59,351 bases of DNA, from contig NZ_AUMF01000023.1 in the NCBI RefSeq assembly GCF_000430545.1, forward strand, positions 1 to 59,351. Reading direction: 5' to 3'. Made by a program: the position numbers and the translations under genes. Shown in pieces: positions 34,753 through 42,867 of the stretch (the stretch's first letter is position 1; each line of letters opens with the position of its first letter). The notes beneath the pieces were generated by a model. The model was not told the origin of the DNA. It searched no databases and worked only from the letters and a program-made list of their open reading frames with translations. Origin of the DNA: Tenacibaculum ovolyticum DSM 18103. GTDB taxonomy: Bacteria; Bacteroidota; Bacteroidia; Flavobacteriales; Flavobacteriaceae.

Positions 34753-34884
34753 ATAACGTTTCGGCTAACAAATCGTTACATTTTTTTCTTTTAGTTTATA
34801 AATATACCTAAACTTTTAATTTTTAGCGTATTTATCTCAAGTAGAAAATTCAAAAGCAATTTTTTAGGTTTTGTTATAGGCAGT

Positions 34885-35400
34885 TTAATTACTTTTTAAT
34901 TTTATGAAAATATTTAAGTCATTATAGTCAATTATGGCATGAATTTCAGTTAGAATATCTGAACCTATAATTCCGTCAACCCTTTGGCCATTATAATCCA
35001 TTATAGCTAAATTTATGTGGTCAAGATTCATTACAATAAATTCTTTATTATCTAATAATAAAGAATTTATTTCTAATTTAACATTTTTAGCTATCGCTAT
35101 TGGTATATCTGTTCTTCCAGCTCCAGTTGCTACTATATCAGAAATAGTAGCGTTAATATTCAGTCTTTCTTTTTGATTTTCATCAATAACCGAATTAGAA
35201 GCTCCGGTATCAACAACAAACCTTGCTTTTTTCTCATTAATTTTTACTGATAAAAGAATATGACCTGTTGTTTCTTTTTCAATTGAAGTTTTTATAAAGC
35301 CAGTTTTGATTAATTCTTTTTCAAGTTTAAAAGAATGCTTCGTGTTTTTTACACAACTAGTAATTATAAGAGCTAATAAAAAATAAATTGTTCTTTTCAT
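34885..35400 (-). CDS. Retropepsin-like aspartic protease lipoprotein
   Basis: A 171-aa protein with a lipoprotein signal (LIITSC, Cys16) and a single-domain retropepsin fold: the active-site triplet VDTGASNSVID (about 62-72) and the later GIIGSDIL motif. These proteins would act as dimers at the cell envelope. The substrate is unknown. Confidence 0.78.
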   Translation of the reverse strand: MKRTIYFLLALIITSCVKNTKHSFKLEKELIKTGFIKTSIEKETTGHILLSVKINEKKARFVVDTGASNSVIDENQKERLNINATISDIVATGAGRTDIPIAIAKNVKLEINSLLLDNKEFIVMNLDHINLAIMDYNGQRVDGIIGSDILTEIHAIIDYNDLNIFIKLKSN

Positions 35401-35432
35401 TAATTTTTCGGGTATTGTTGATTGTTATGCTT

Positions 35433-36379
35433 TTACATATTACTTATTAAAACCTTTATTTCTCGATATATCGTATCAGTAAAAGGTGTATCTACGTTTA
35501 TTTCTTTTCCGTAATTAATTATAGCACCCGCGAATAGTTCTAGTTCGTTATATTCTTTTCCTGAATTAACATCAAGTTGTAAGGATGTTGGTGTTTTTAA
35601 TGGAAAAGTTAAGGCTTTTTCAAATGTTTTTTGAATAATATTATCGTCTAAATAGATTCCTTTTCTATTTGCAATTAATTTTATTTCAATCATAATTTTT
35701 GTAGCCTCTTCTTTTTGTAATTTAACTGAGCAAACTTCACTAATAGATGAATTGTATTTAGCACTTACTAAACCAAAACTTGCAATAAAAATAAATTTTG
35801 TCCAAATATCAATTTGAGAATCTTCTTTAAAATTAAAATTGATGTTACTTTCTTTTATTAAGTTTATAACCCAATCAATATTTCCAGAAATATGTTCTGG
35901 ATCTTTACCAAAAATTAATTGACCTGGTTTTCCTTTGTGTTCAACGATTCCTTTTTCTTTTATATGAGATGCTACATAAACACAAGAAGGTAAGATTATA
36001 TTATTAGATATTATTTTACGAATTCTATCATAAATATCAGCTCCATTCATCATTGGTAGTAAAACTGTATTTTTAGTAATTACTTTTGATAGTTGGTTGC
36101 AAACATTCTCTAAATCATATTCTTTAACACAGATGAGTACCAAATCAGGATTTTTAATTTCTGAAATATTCTGATAAATAGCACTAGGGTTTGTTGTGTT
36201 GTTTTTGTGTTCAGAAGAAAGTAATGTAAGTCCTTTTTCCTTAACTATTTTATATGTATTAGTTCTAGCTATAAATGATATTTGGTGTTGTTTATATGTT
36301 TCGTTACTTTGACATATTTTAAACCCAAAATAACCACCAACACCTCCAAGACCTATAATAACAATATGTTTTTATTCAT
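35433..36379 (-). pseudogene. Ketopantoate reductase-family gene with a 5' frameshift
   Basis: Read from 36353 the frame is complete: GLGGVGGYFGFKI dinucleotide motif, then SEIKNPDLVLICVKEYD, and a C-terminal ApbA/PanE half (LQLDVNSGKEYNELELFAG). The natural start is ATG at 36377-36379, but a five-base A run (plus-strand T run 36369-36373) puts it out of frame; six A would give MNKKHIVIIGLGGVGG, the normal family start. So either one base is lost in the gene or in the sequence. A TTG at 36143 is inside the Rossmann fold and is not a credible start. Family enzymes reduce ketopantoate with NADPH. Confidence 0.7.
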
Positions 36380-36442
36380 TTTTTGTTTTTTTACAAATAT
36401 GAAAACTCTCGAATGAATAAGCACTTGATAAATGACAAGAAA

Positions 36443-37024
36443 TTATGTTTTACTAATTTCTTTTCTAATTCTACTTAATGAACTGTCAGTGATACCTAAA
36501 TAAGAAGCAATAATTTTTAGAGGAACATTTTGAAAAATTTGAGGTTGTTTTTCTATAAGGTTTAAATATCTTGTTTCTGCTTTTTTACTTGCCATTTCAA
36601 TAACTCTGTCATTTAATTTAGAGTAATTTATAACAAATAGTAGTCTGCTAAATTCTCTGAATTCAGAAATGTTATGAAAATTTTTCTGTACATTATCTAA
36701 GCTTGTTTCCCAAAATGAACAGTCGGTTATCGTTTGATATGTTTCTTTTGTTGGTTGTTTTTTGAAAAAAGATAAAAAATCATTTACAAAACAAGGAGCC
36801 GAATAAATGTTTGTAGTAATTTCTTCATTATCCTCATTTAGAATATATGAACGCATATATCCCTTCTCTAGAAAAAATGTTTTCGTACTAATAGAATCTT
36901 TATCAAGTAGTTTTACATTTTTATCTAATGTGAAATCAGAAAATGTTTCTGTGATTTTTTCAATAACTTCTTTTTGTATAGGAAATAAAGAATTGAAATA
37001 ATTATTAAGTATTGATTTATCCAT
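36443..37024 (-). CDS. Crp/Fnr-family transcriptional regulator
   Basis: A 193-aa regulator with a cyclic-nucleotide-binding-like beta roll (about 15-120) and the C-terminal HTH VPLKIIASYLGITDSSLSRIRKEI. It belongs to the same short Bacteroidota group as the regulator after acs but is clearly a different paralog. It precedes the frameshifted reductase on the same strand, 64 nt away, and may regulate it. Confidence 0.8.
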   Translation of the reverse strand: MDKSILNNYFNSLFPIQKEVIEKITETFSDFTLDKNVKLLDKDSISTKTFFLEKGYMRSYILNEDNEEITTNIYSAPCFVNDFLSFFKKQPTKETYQTITDCSFWETSLDNVQKNFHNISEFREFSRLLFVINYSKLNDRVIEMASKKAETRYLNLIEKQPQIFQNVPLKIIASYLGITDSSLSRIRKEISKT

Positions 37025-37099
37025 CAGTCTATTTTCCGTTACAGAATGTTTTGGTTAAATTATATTTTAATAGAGTTTATGTTTTTTAAGTTTTAGTTT

Positions 37100-37477
37100 C
37101 TACTTTTTTTCTTTCCGTAAAATTTTCTCCATTTTACGACCTCTTGCCAATTCATCAATCAGTTTTTCCATACGTCTACATTGTTTATACAATTCAAATT
37201 CATCTTCTATTTCTTCAATTCGATAACCACAAACAACTCCTTTAATTAAGTGTGCGTTTGTATTTATTTTAGCTTTTTCAAAAAATGTTCTAAAAGTTAC
37301 CTTTTCATCAATAAGTGCTTGTAAAGTATTTTTATCAAAACCAGTAAACCATTTAATTACCTGATCTAATTCTTCTTTTGTTCTACTATTTTTTTCTAAT
37401 CTATTTAGATAAAGTGGATAAATGGATGCGAATATCATATTGGCAACCTTTTCATCTTTTTCGGCTGTAACTTTCAT
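37100..37477 (-). CDS. DUF2200 protein
   Basis: A 125-aa cytoplasmic protein of the DUF2200 family by its overall pattern (IFASIYPLYLNRLEKNSR, KWFTGFDKNTLQALI, KGVVCGYRIEEIEDEF), with a very basic C-terminus. The function of the family is not known. Single gene. Confidence 0.75.
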   Translation of the reverse strand: MKVTAEKDEKVANMIFASIYPLYLNRLEKNSRTKEELDQVIKWFTGFDKNTLQALIDEKVTFRTFFEKAKINTNAHLIKGVVCGYRIEEIEDEFELYKQCRRMEKLIDELARGRKMEKILRKEKK

Positions 37478-37704
37478 TTTTATTTGATGTGATATAGTTT
37501 GTTACGTGTTTTAAGCAGCGAATTACTTTTATGCTAAGTTAACACTTTAATAAAAGAGTTAAATTTAATACCTCTAAATTAGAAAGAATAAAAGTGAGAA
37601 TTAACTAGTATTTCAATAATCGACTCTATTTTAGGCTTATAATCACCGATGTATTTACAAAGTTTGAAAACTCAAAAAAAGCTGTAGTTATGTTGATGTA
37701 ACTT

Positions 37705-37920
37705 TTAAAATAGGTGAGTTAGGTAATAGTGTAAGAGAAAAGAGAAGGATAAAATAAAAACTATCTTTTTCTCAGTAGCCTGCACAGGTGATCGATAATT
37801 TTCTTCTTCAATAGGTGTTATATGCCAGCTTCTATGAAGCTTATAACCATAATCTTGAATAGCAGGAGAAATGATCATTTCTACTCTCATTCTGCCAACG
37901 TTGGTATCAAATTCATTTTA
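37705..37920 (-). pseudogene. Truncated Hcp (TssD) fragment
   Basis: The frame open from 37917 to 37705 matches residues about 103-139 of the intact Hcp-effector gene at 38532-39896: FDTNVGRMRVEMIISPAI then HRSWHITPIEEE and SPVQA. The first 100 residues are missing (a stop lies just upstream), and after the SPVQA junction it diverges into a short tail with no toxin domain (FILSFSFLLHYYLTHLF). It is a remnant of a second Hcp-effector gene or of a recombined cassette. Confidence 0.7.
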
Positions 37921-37979
37921 TAATCTATGATAGGAGGGAGTGTCTTAGATACCGTTATTTAATACATCATTCTAAACTA

Positions 37980-38528
37980 TTACTCCATTATTTTTTTTAT
38001 ATTTTCTTTTGGTATGTACATTGTATTTGATATATAACGTTTAGGCATACCCATATAACCAACTGATGTAGCAACACAACTTATACAGTTCGGTTCTTTA
38101 TTTAATAAATTTGATACCTCTTTTAATACTATATTTTTTCTGTCAGCCGAACTGAGATTATTATCATATATTTTTGTTTTGAAAAATGTTTTTACTACAT
38201 AATTATATTTTGTAGTTTTTGACTTCAATTCCAGATCACTAACTGATGATAAAATAAAACCTTTATCATTAGAAAAATCATTTTTACTTATAGATTTATT
38301 TAAGAAAAAACATGTTATTCCTCCGTTAACATGTTCTTTTCTTAAATTATCAGTAAGTTCAATATCTGATGTGAAATAAAGATAAAAAGAATTTTCATAT
38401 TTTATATTTTCTTCAATTTTAACAAACTCAATATTTGCAATAGGTATGTCGTGATTTAGAACTTGGTGTCTACAGTAAAATATGAATGAAATTATTGTAA
38501 TGAAGATTATATATTTTTTGTATTTCAT
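37980..38528 (-). CDS. Putative immunity protein for the Hcp-lipase effector
   Basis: A 182-aa protein with an N-terminal hydrophobic segment (about 6-18) ending in a possible lipoprotein Cys (IFYC, not an ideal lipobox), so membrane-anchored and facing the periplasm. No family is recognised; a CISC pair lies near residue 148. It starts 3 nt after the stop of the Hcp-lipase gene. An envelope-located small protein directly downstream of a predicted periplasm-acting lipase effector is the expected position of its immunity factor; this is inferred from context. Confidence 0.6.
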   Translation of the reverse strand: MKYKKYIIFITIISFIFYCRHQVLNHDIPIANIEFVKIEENIKYENSFYLYFTSDIELTDNLRKEHVNGGITCFFLNKSISKNDFSNDKGFILSSVSDLELKSKTTKYNYVVKTFFKTKIYDNNLSSADRKNIVLKEVSNLLNKEPNCISCVATSVGYMGMPKRYISNTMYIPKENIKKIME

Positions 38529-38531
38529 AAA

Positions 38532-39896
38532 TTATTTTTTTGATAAGAATAGCTTTATATGATGTAATAACATATCGGATGCTGAAATATTGGTGCTTTT
38601 TAAATTTTTTTTAAACATATATCCTGCACTACGATGATTACAACTACACTCATCATTAATTTGCATACCTGTTTTCGGGCGCCATTGCTCGCCTAAATCA
38701 GCTATTAAATCATCAGCTTGATAATCTTTAGGATATGTGCTTATTTGTAGCCAATAAGTAGCTTTAGGCTTTGGTGCTCCCCAAAAAATATCTGAAACAT
38801 AAGTTACTGCGGAGCCAAGACCAACAGGATCAAGTGTAATTAATAAATCTACATTATAGCCTTTATCAGTTAATATTTGTGATAAGTGTGCGCCATTCCA
38901 ACCACCAAGACTATGCCCAATAATATAAATTGCGGTATTTTCTTTGTTTGTTATTTTTGAAATTACATTGTTTTGAATATCATTATCTCCCCTCACTTCA
39001 TTATATCCTAAATAAACACTTTCGTAAGGTTTTTTTAATTTCTCATTTTCAATAATATCGTCAAATTTATCTTTTACTTCTAAATTAACAATTTCAGTAG
39101 CAGGGATTCCATAATATGATTCTTTATCACTTGCGCCTCCTATGTAAAGCACTAACACTTCTTTTACAATCGTTGTTTTTACGCCTACGATTTCGGTATG
39201 TTTTTTAAGGTAGGGCATTAGTAATATCTCTTTACCTTGTTGTTTACTGTCTTTTGCAGTGTATTTTATTTCTTCACCTTGTTGTTCTAATTGTGTTTCT
39301 TTATCCCCAATTTTTAGCATCCATTTAATACGTTGCTTTTCTTGCTGGCTTGGCGTTTGATTGTATGAAGTTACCTTGTAAGTTCCTTCTTCGTTTAATT
39401 TTAACTCTTTTGGTCCAATTACTTTTGTAACTAAAATAGTTTTTTGTGCAGCAGCCTGCACAGGCGATTTGTAACTTTCTTCTTCAATAGGTGTTATATG
39501 CCAGCTTCTATGAATTTTACAACCGTAATCTTGTATAGCAGGAGAAATTATCATTTCTACCCTCATTCCGCCACCATTCGCATCAAATTTAAACTGATAA
39601 TAAACAACAGGCGCATCTTTAAAATACCAATCTTTTAAATTGTCTCCATTTGCATCGTAGAAAACAATTTTTCCATTGTCAATAGGGTATCCTCGTTTAT
39701 AAAGTTTATAATTAACAGTCTTCATACGTTCTAAAAAACGAAAATTTGCTTCGAAATTGAAAACAAATTTAAGTAAGCCGCCTTTATTATAGAATATAGG
39801 AACACCCTTATATTTGTTAAAATCTTTAGTGTAAACGGTTTCTACTGTTAATAAGTCTACTACATGTCCCAAAAAATGCAATTGTGATTTTGCCAT
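38532..39896 (-). CDS. Hcp (TssD)-lipase fusion, T6SS effector
   Basis: A 454-aa three-part protein. Residues 1-140 are a Bacteroidota Hcp/TssD domain (NGKIVFYDANGDNLKDWYF, then YYQFKFDANGGGMRVEMIIS), the tube protein of type VI secretion. Residues about 152-238 look like an Ig-like linker. Residues about 239-454 are an alpha/beta hydrolase with nucleophile Ser319 in GHSLGGWNG, Asp346 in LDPVG and His411 (HRSAGYM) or His435/436 as catalytic His. Hcp-fused effectors are loaded in the tube and injected into rivals; the lipase would attack membrane lipids. A putative immunity gene follows at 3 nt. No other T6SS gene is here. Confidence 0.78.
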   Translation of the reverse strand: MAKSQLHFLGHVVDLLTVETVYTKDFNKYKGVPIFYNKGGLLKFVFNFEANFRFLERMKTVNYKLYKRGYPIDNGKIVFYDANGDNLKDWYFKDAPVVYYQFKFDANGGGMRVEMIISPAIQDYGCKIHRSWHITPIEEESYKSPVQAAAQKTILVTKVIGPKELKLNEEGTYKVTSYNQTPSQQEKQRIKWMLKIGDKETQLEQQGEEIKYTAKDSKQQGKEILLMPYLKKHTEIVGVKTTIVKEVLVLYIGGASDKESYYGIPATEIVNLEVKDKFDDIIENEKLKKPYESVYLGYNEVRGDNDIQNNVISKITNKENTAIYIIGHSLGGWNGAHLSQILTDKGYNVDLLITLDPVGLGSAVTYVSDIFWGAPKPKATYWLQISTYPKDYQADDLIADLGEQWRPKTGMQINDECSCNHRSAGYMFKKNLKSTNISASDMLLHHIKLFLSKK

Positions 39897-39955
39897 AATT
39901 TTTTTCTTTACAATTAATAAATGTGTAAATCATAAGTGTTTGGTTTGGGAGGTAT

Positions 39956-39975
39956 TGTTCTTTGTAAAAAGAACA
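39956..39975 (-). promoter_or_regulatory. Hairpin in the Hcp-effector leader
   Basis: Minus strand TGTTCTTT-ttac-AAAGAACA, a perfect 8-bp stem and 4-nt loop inside the predicted 85-nt leader between the promoter and the Hcp-effector start. Confidence 0.5.
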
Positions 39976-39988
39976 TTGCTTTTTTTTA

Positions 39989-39996
39989 CAAATGTA
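39989..39996 (-). promoter_or_regulatory. -7 box of the Hcp-effector gene
   Basis: Minus strand TACATTTG, exact TAnnTTTG match, 93 nt before the start codon. Confidence 0.6.
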
Positions 39997-40019
39997 TTTC
40001 ATGAAAAAGAGAAAAGGCA

Positions 40020-40541
40020 TTAAAAAGCCGTAAAAAAAGTAAGGCAAAACCATCTTTTTTTGTTTGTGTAGTTACTCTTTGCGGTTAGTACGTTAATAGT
40101 TGCAACGTGGTAGTTGCTCTTTGTGGTTGGTACGCTAACACTTACAATAGGGGAGTTGCTCTTTGCAGGCGGTACGCTAACAGTTATAGCGAGGTAGTTG
40201 TTCTTTGCAGTTGGTGCGCTGACAGTTGCAGCAAGGTAGTTGCTCTTTGCGGTTGGTACGCTAACAGTTGCAGCGAGGTAGTTACTCTTTGCAGTTGCTA
40301 CGCTAACAGTTGCAGTAGGGTAGTTGCTCTTTGCAGGCGGTACGTTAACAGTTGCAACGTGGTAGTTACTCTTTACGGTTAGTACGTTAACAGTTGCAGC
40401 GAGGTAGTTGCTCTTTGCGGTTGGTACGCTAACAGTTGCAGTAGGGTAGTTGCCCTTTGCGGTTAGTACGCTGAGAGTTTCAGCGAGGTAGATGGTCTTT
40501 GCAGTTGGTACGCTGATAATTGCAGTAAATTTTTTATAGTT
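40020..40541 (-). other. Start-less open frame through the minisatellite
   Basis: On the minus strand one frame is open across all 11 repeat units and ends at TAA (40020-40022). It would encode a 14-residue repeat of the type LAATVSVPTAKSNY. There is no ATG, GTG or TTG after the upstream stop codon, and just upstream is another short frame ending FKEIFNDLKLKL (stop at 40534-40536) in a different phase. It could be a decayed or frameshifted repeat protein. Confidence 0.35.
40068..40529. repeat. 42-bp tandem repeat, 11 units
   Basis: Exactly 462 bp, made of 11 adjacent 42-bp units with consensus beginning GTAGTTGCTCTTTGCGGTTG and ending GGTACGCTAACAGTTGCAGCGAG. Units differ at a few bases each, mostly transitions. 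No spacers, so it is not CRISPR. Base composition is higher in G+C than the surroundings. Confidence 0.95.
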
Positions 40542-40689
40542 TTAACTTTAAGTCGTTAAAAATTTCTTTAAACATTTCTCCTGGGGCTATGTCAATAGCC
40601 AAAGCAATAAAAAAGAAAAGCTCTAAAACTAGAAAGGACTTACATTTCTGAATGTTTTTTATCGATTACATGGGCTCTCGAAATGGGTT

Positions 40690-41169
40690 TTAAATTGCTT
40701 GGTATTTATTTCCAACAAACTTTAATTTCTTTACGCACTCATTTAAGCAGTCGGCAAATCGTGTTTTGTAAATTGCTAATTCAATGAAAGAACCGTTTTT
40801 TTTAACAATTCTATATTTACCTATTCGAAAATTCATTTTAAACCGTAGAATTATTGTTCGAATTCTAGACTTTTCTTCAATTATTTTTTCACCATTAATA
40901 AACTCCATGTAATCTAATCTATCAATTTCTTGGCCTAAAATCTTGGTATTTGTTTTTTTGCAGATAATGTAAATGTATTTAGTAGTAACTACAATTCTTG
41001 TAGATCTATTCATTTTGATTAAAAGTACTTCTAATTCGTTACTATCTAAGACTATATTTTCTTTTAATTTATTATTTGGATTGTCAAATAAAGTGATTCC
41101 TTTACTATTACTATAATATTTTAACTTTTTTAAAATCTGAGATCTTAAGGCTTCTTTTGTCTTTTTCAA
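40690..41169 (-). CDS. Hypothetical protein, possibly PH-like
   Basis: A 159-aa basic cytoplasmic protein. The central part (about 40-90, STRIVVTTKYIYIICKKTNT) has the strand pattern of bacterial PH-like domains, but this is weak. It follows the XRE-regulator gene by 8 nt on the same strand, so the two are one operon. Function unknown. Confidence 0.55.
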   Translation of the reverse strand: MKKTKEALRSQILKKLKYYSNSKGITLFDNPNNKLKENIVLDSNELEVLLIKMNRSTRIVVTTKYIYIICKKTNTKILGQEIDRLDYMEFINGEKIIEEKSRIRTIILRFKMNFRIGKYRIVKKNGSFIELAIYKTRFADCLNECVKKLKFVGNKYQAI

Positions 41170-41177
41170 TGATGTGT

Positions 41178-41408
41178 TTATTGCTTATCTGTTTGGTCAT
41201 CAGTCTTTGTTGGGACTAATAATAGTCTAACGTCAACATCTAATATATTTGCAATCTTTCGAAGAACTTCAATGCTTGGTTGTGCATTATTATTGCAATA
41301 GTTTGTTACTATTACGTAACTTTTTTCAATTTTTTCAGATAACCATGTTTGCGTTCTTCCTTGTTCTTTTAATACTTCCTTAATTCTATTCATTTTTACC
41401 ATTAACAA
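41178..41408 (-). CDS. XRE-family HTH regulator
   Basis: A 76-aa protein consisting of one Cro/C1-type HTH (RIKEVLKEQGRTQTWLSEKI, then NNNAQPSIEVLRKIANILDVDVRLLL) and a short tail. Start could be at M1, M3 or M5; MNRIKEV fits the family best. Divergent from a small coiled-coil gene with a repeated site in between. Such small XRE proteins usually repress their own operon. Confidence 0.8.
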   Translation of the reverse strand: MLMVKMNRIKEVLKEQGRTQTWLSEKIEKSYVIVTNYCNNNAQPSIEVLRKIANILDVDVRLLLVPTKTDDQTDKQ

Positions 41409-41487
41409 GACATATTAAAGTTTCTTTATACTATTTTAATAATATAAGAAAACACTTCATTTTATAGACCTTATATTAATATACTAA

Positions 41488-41553
41488 ATTACAATATAAA
41501 AACGTATTGTTTGTTGTTGTAAAATAGTATATATTTGTATTGAATTACAATAT
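41488..41553. promoter_or_regulatory. Repeated ATTACAATAT sites in the XRE gap
   Basis: ATTACAATAT occurs at 41488-41497 and 41544-41553, either side of the -7 box TATATTTG (41530-41537) of the plus-strand gene. They are candidate operators for the adjacent XRE regulator. Confidence 0.45.
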
Positions 41554-41565
41554 GTTTAGGGAATT

Positions 41566-41763
41566 ATGAGCAAAAGATATACCAAATCCGATTTAGAGCA
41601 GATTGTTTATAAGCAATTAGAAAACTTAAATGCCATGCATGATTTATTAAGTATTATGAAAGTTCAAAATGATTTGATTCAAAATATAAATAAAACTCTA
41701 AAAGATGAAATAGGTCAGTTTAAAGAACAGCAAATAATGTGTTCTACACGTAGAAATCCTTGA
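41566..41763 (+). CDS. Small coiled-coil hypothetical protein
   Basis: A 65-aa frame with a heptad-like coiled coil (about 8-50) and no signal peptide or recognised family. It has a canonical promoter (TATATTTG, 28 nt upstream of the start codon) and is divergent from the XRE gene, which supports it being real. It could be a small regulator or toxin-antitoxin-like partner; nothing decides. Confidence 0.55.
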   Translation: MSKRYTKSDLEQIVYKQLENLNAMHDLLSIMKVQNDLIQNINKTLKDEIGQFKEQQIMCSTRRNP

Positions 41764-41824
41764 TTTTTGTTTTTATGAAATTATAAGTTGGTGTAACGGT
41801 TATCGATATTGGCAATAGGCTTTT

Positions 41825-42742
41825 CTATTCATTAGTAGGAATCATAGGTTCAATTAATTCTTTCAATAGTTTTTTTCCGATAACAAAATCAAGAAACCAG
41901 ATTAATTTATTTGGTACAGTTGAGTTGTCAAAAAGGTCAATGTTGTTATTTAAATCTAAACTCCATGTTAAATATCCTTTAGAAGCTATTTGATGTAAAC
42001 ATATATCTGATAAAGATTTTTCCATACCTAACCATTTTCCTCCACCAATTGAAGGGATAAACTTATTAGTATGAGTTTTTTTCAATGAGTTTTGAGTGTT
42101 TTGAAAGAAGTTCCCATGAGCACTTTCTGATAAGCTTGAATAGTGTTCTTTTCTTATTTCTTTCCAACAAACTTCTATAATGTTTTTTGTTTCATTTTTT
42201 AGATGTTTGTTAATACCAATCATTACATGTTCAGCTTGAGATTGTAATGTTTTATTTTTAGGAGATATATATGGATTTCCTTTTTTATTTAATTGAGGTT
42301 TAATATGAATTTCAAAAAAATCTTTTTTATTTAAAATACATAAAGCTAAATCTGAAATTTCTATTGAATTTCGATAAATGTTTTTAGCTTGAGTGTCTAG
42401 CCCTAAATTAAATAGATGTTTTACAGATAGTAAGTTATTTGTTAGATGAATTTGTAGATGAGTAAAGTATTCTTTTTGTGTTGGAATAGGATTATGTTTT
42501 AATTCTTGTGATTCTTTTAATAAGATATTTGTAAGGCTAAGATTCCATAAAATTAAAGAGTTTAAAGCCAGATCATAAACCTCATATTTTTCTTTGAAAA
42601 AGAATTCATTTTCAAAATTGAATTGATTGTTTTGAAACAAATTCTCAAATTGATTTAAAGATTCGGTTAACTCACTTTTTTTAAAACGTTCTTTAGGAAC
42701 AATTTTTAAATTATCAATTAAGAATTTCTTGAATTTTTGCAT
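41825..42742 (-). CDS. DUF5677-like hypothetical protein
   Basis: A 305-aa all-helical protein starting MQKFKKFLIDNLK. A longer frame to 42778 runs through an exact -7 box (minus strand TATATTTG, 42762-42769), so the later start is preferred. The pattern of an LYRN-like helix (QAKNIYRNSIEISDLALCIL) and a late LSESAHGNF motif recalls DUF5677 proteins, which occur in many accessory and defence islands without known function. It is 125 nt downstream of the helicase gene. Confidence 0.55.
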   Translation of the reverse strand: MQKFKKFLIDNLKIVPKERFKKSELTESLNQFENLFQNNQFNFENEFFFKEKYEVYDLALNSLILWNLSLTNILLKESQELKHNPIPTQKEYFTHLQIHLTNNLLSVKHLFNLGLDTQAKNIYRNSIEISDLALCILNKKDFFEIHIKPQLNKKGNPYISPKNKTLQSQAEHVMIGINKHLKNETKNIIEVCWKEIRKEHYSSLSESAHGNFFQNTQNSLKKTHTNKFIPSIGGGKWLGMEKSLSDICLHQIASKGYLTWSLDLNNNIDLFDNSTVPNKLIWFLDFVIGKKLLKELIEPMIPTNE

Positions 42743-42867
42743 TTTTTCAGCTTGTTTCGAACAAATATATATAATCAATTACTAATTATCATATCTATGA
42801 TACGTCCACTAATATAATAAAACTTTAAACGCTATAAAATAATTAGTTAACAGGGATTTGATGTGTT

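Noticed and set aside
35433..36143. Ketopantoate reductase starting at the TTG at 36143
   Set aside because: The start would remove the nucleotide-binding half; the frame upstream is homologous and open to the frameshift.
40107..40382. 91-aa plus-strand frame in the 42-bp repeats
   Set aside because: It is only one of three frames through the repeats, starts with GTG, and is broken by stops in units at both ends; the minus-strand frame is open throughout.
40068..40529. CRISPR array
   Set aside because: Units are directly adjacent with no spacers and no cas genes nearby.
40534..40670. Short minus-strand frame ending FKEIFNDLKLKL
   Set aside because: No start codon after the upstream stop; it looks like a decayed gene end and I could not identify it.
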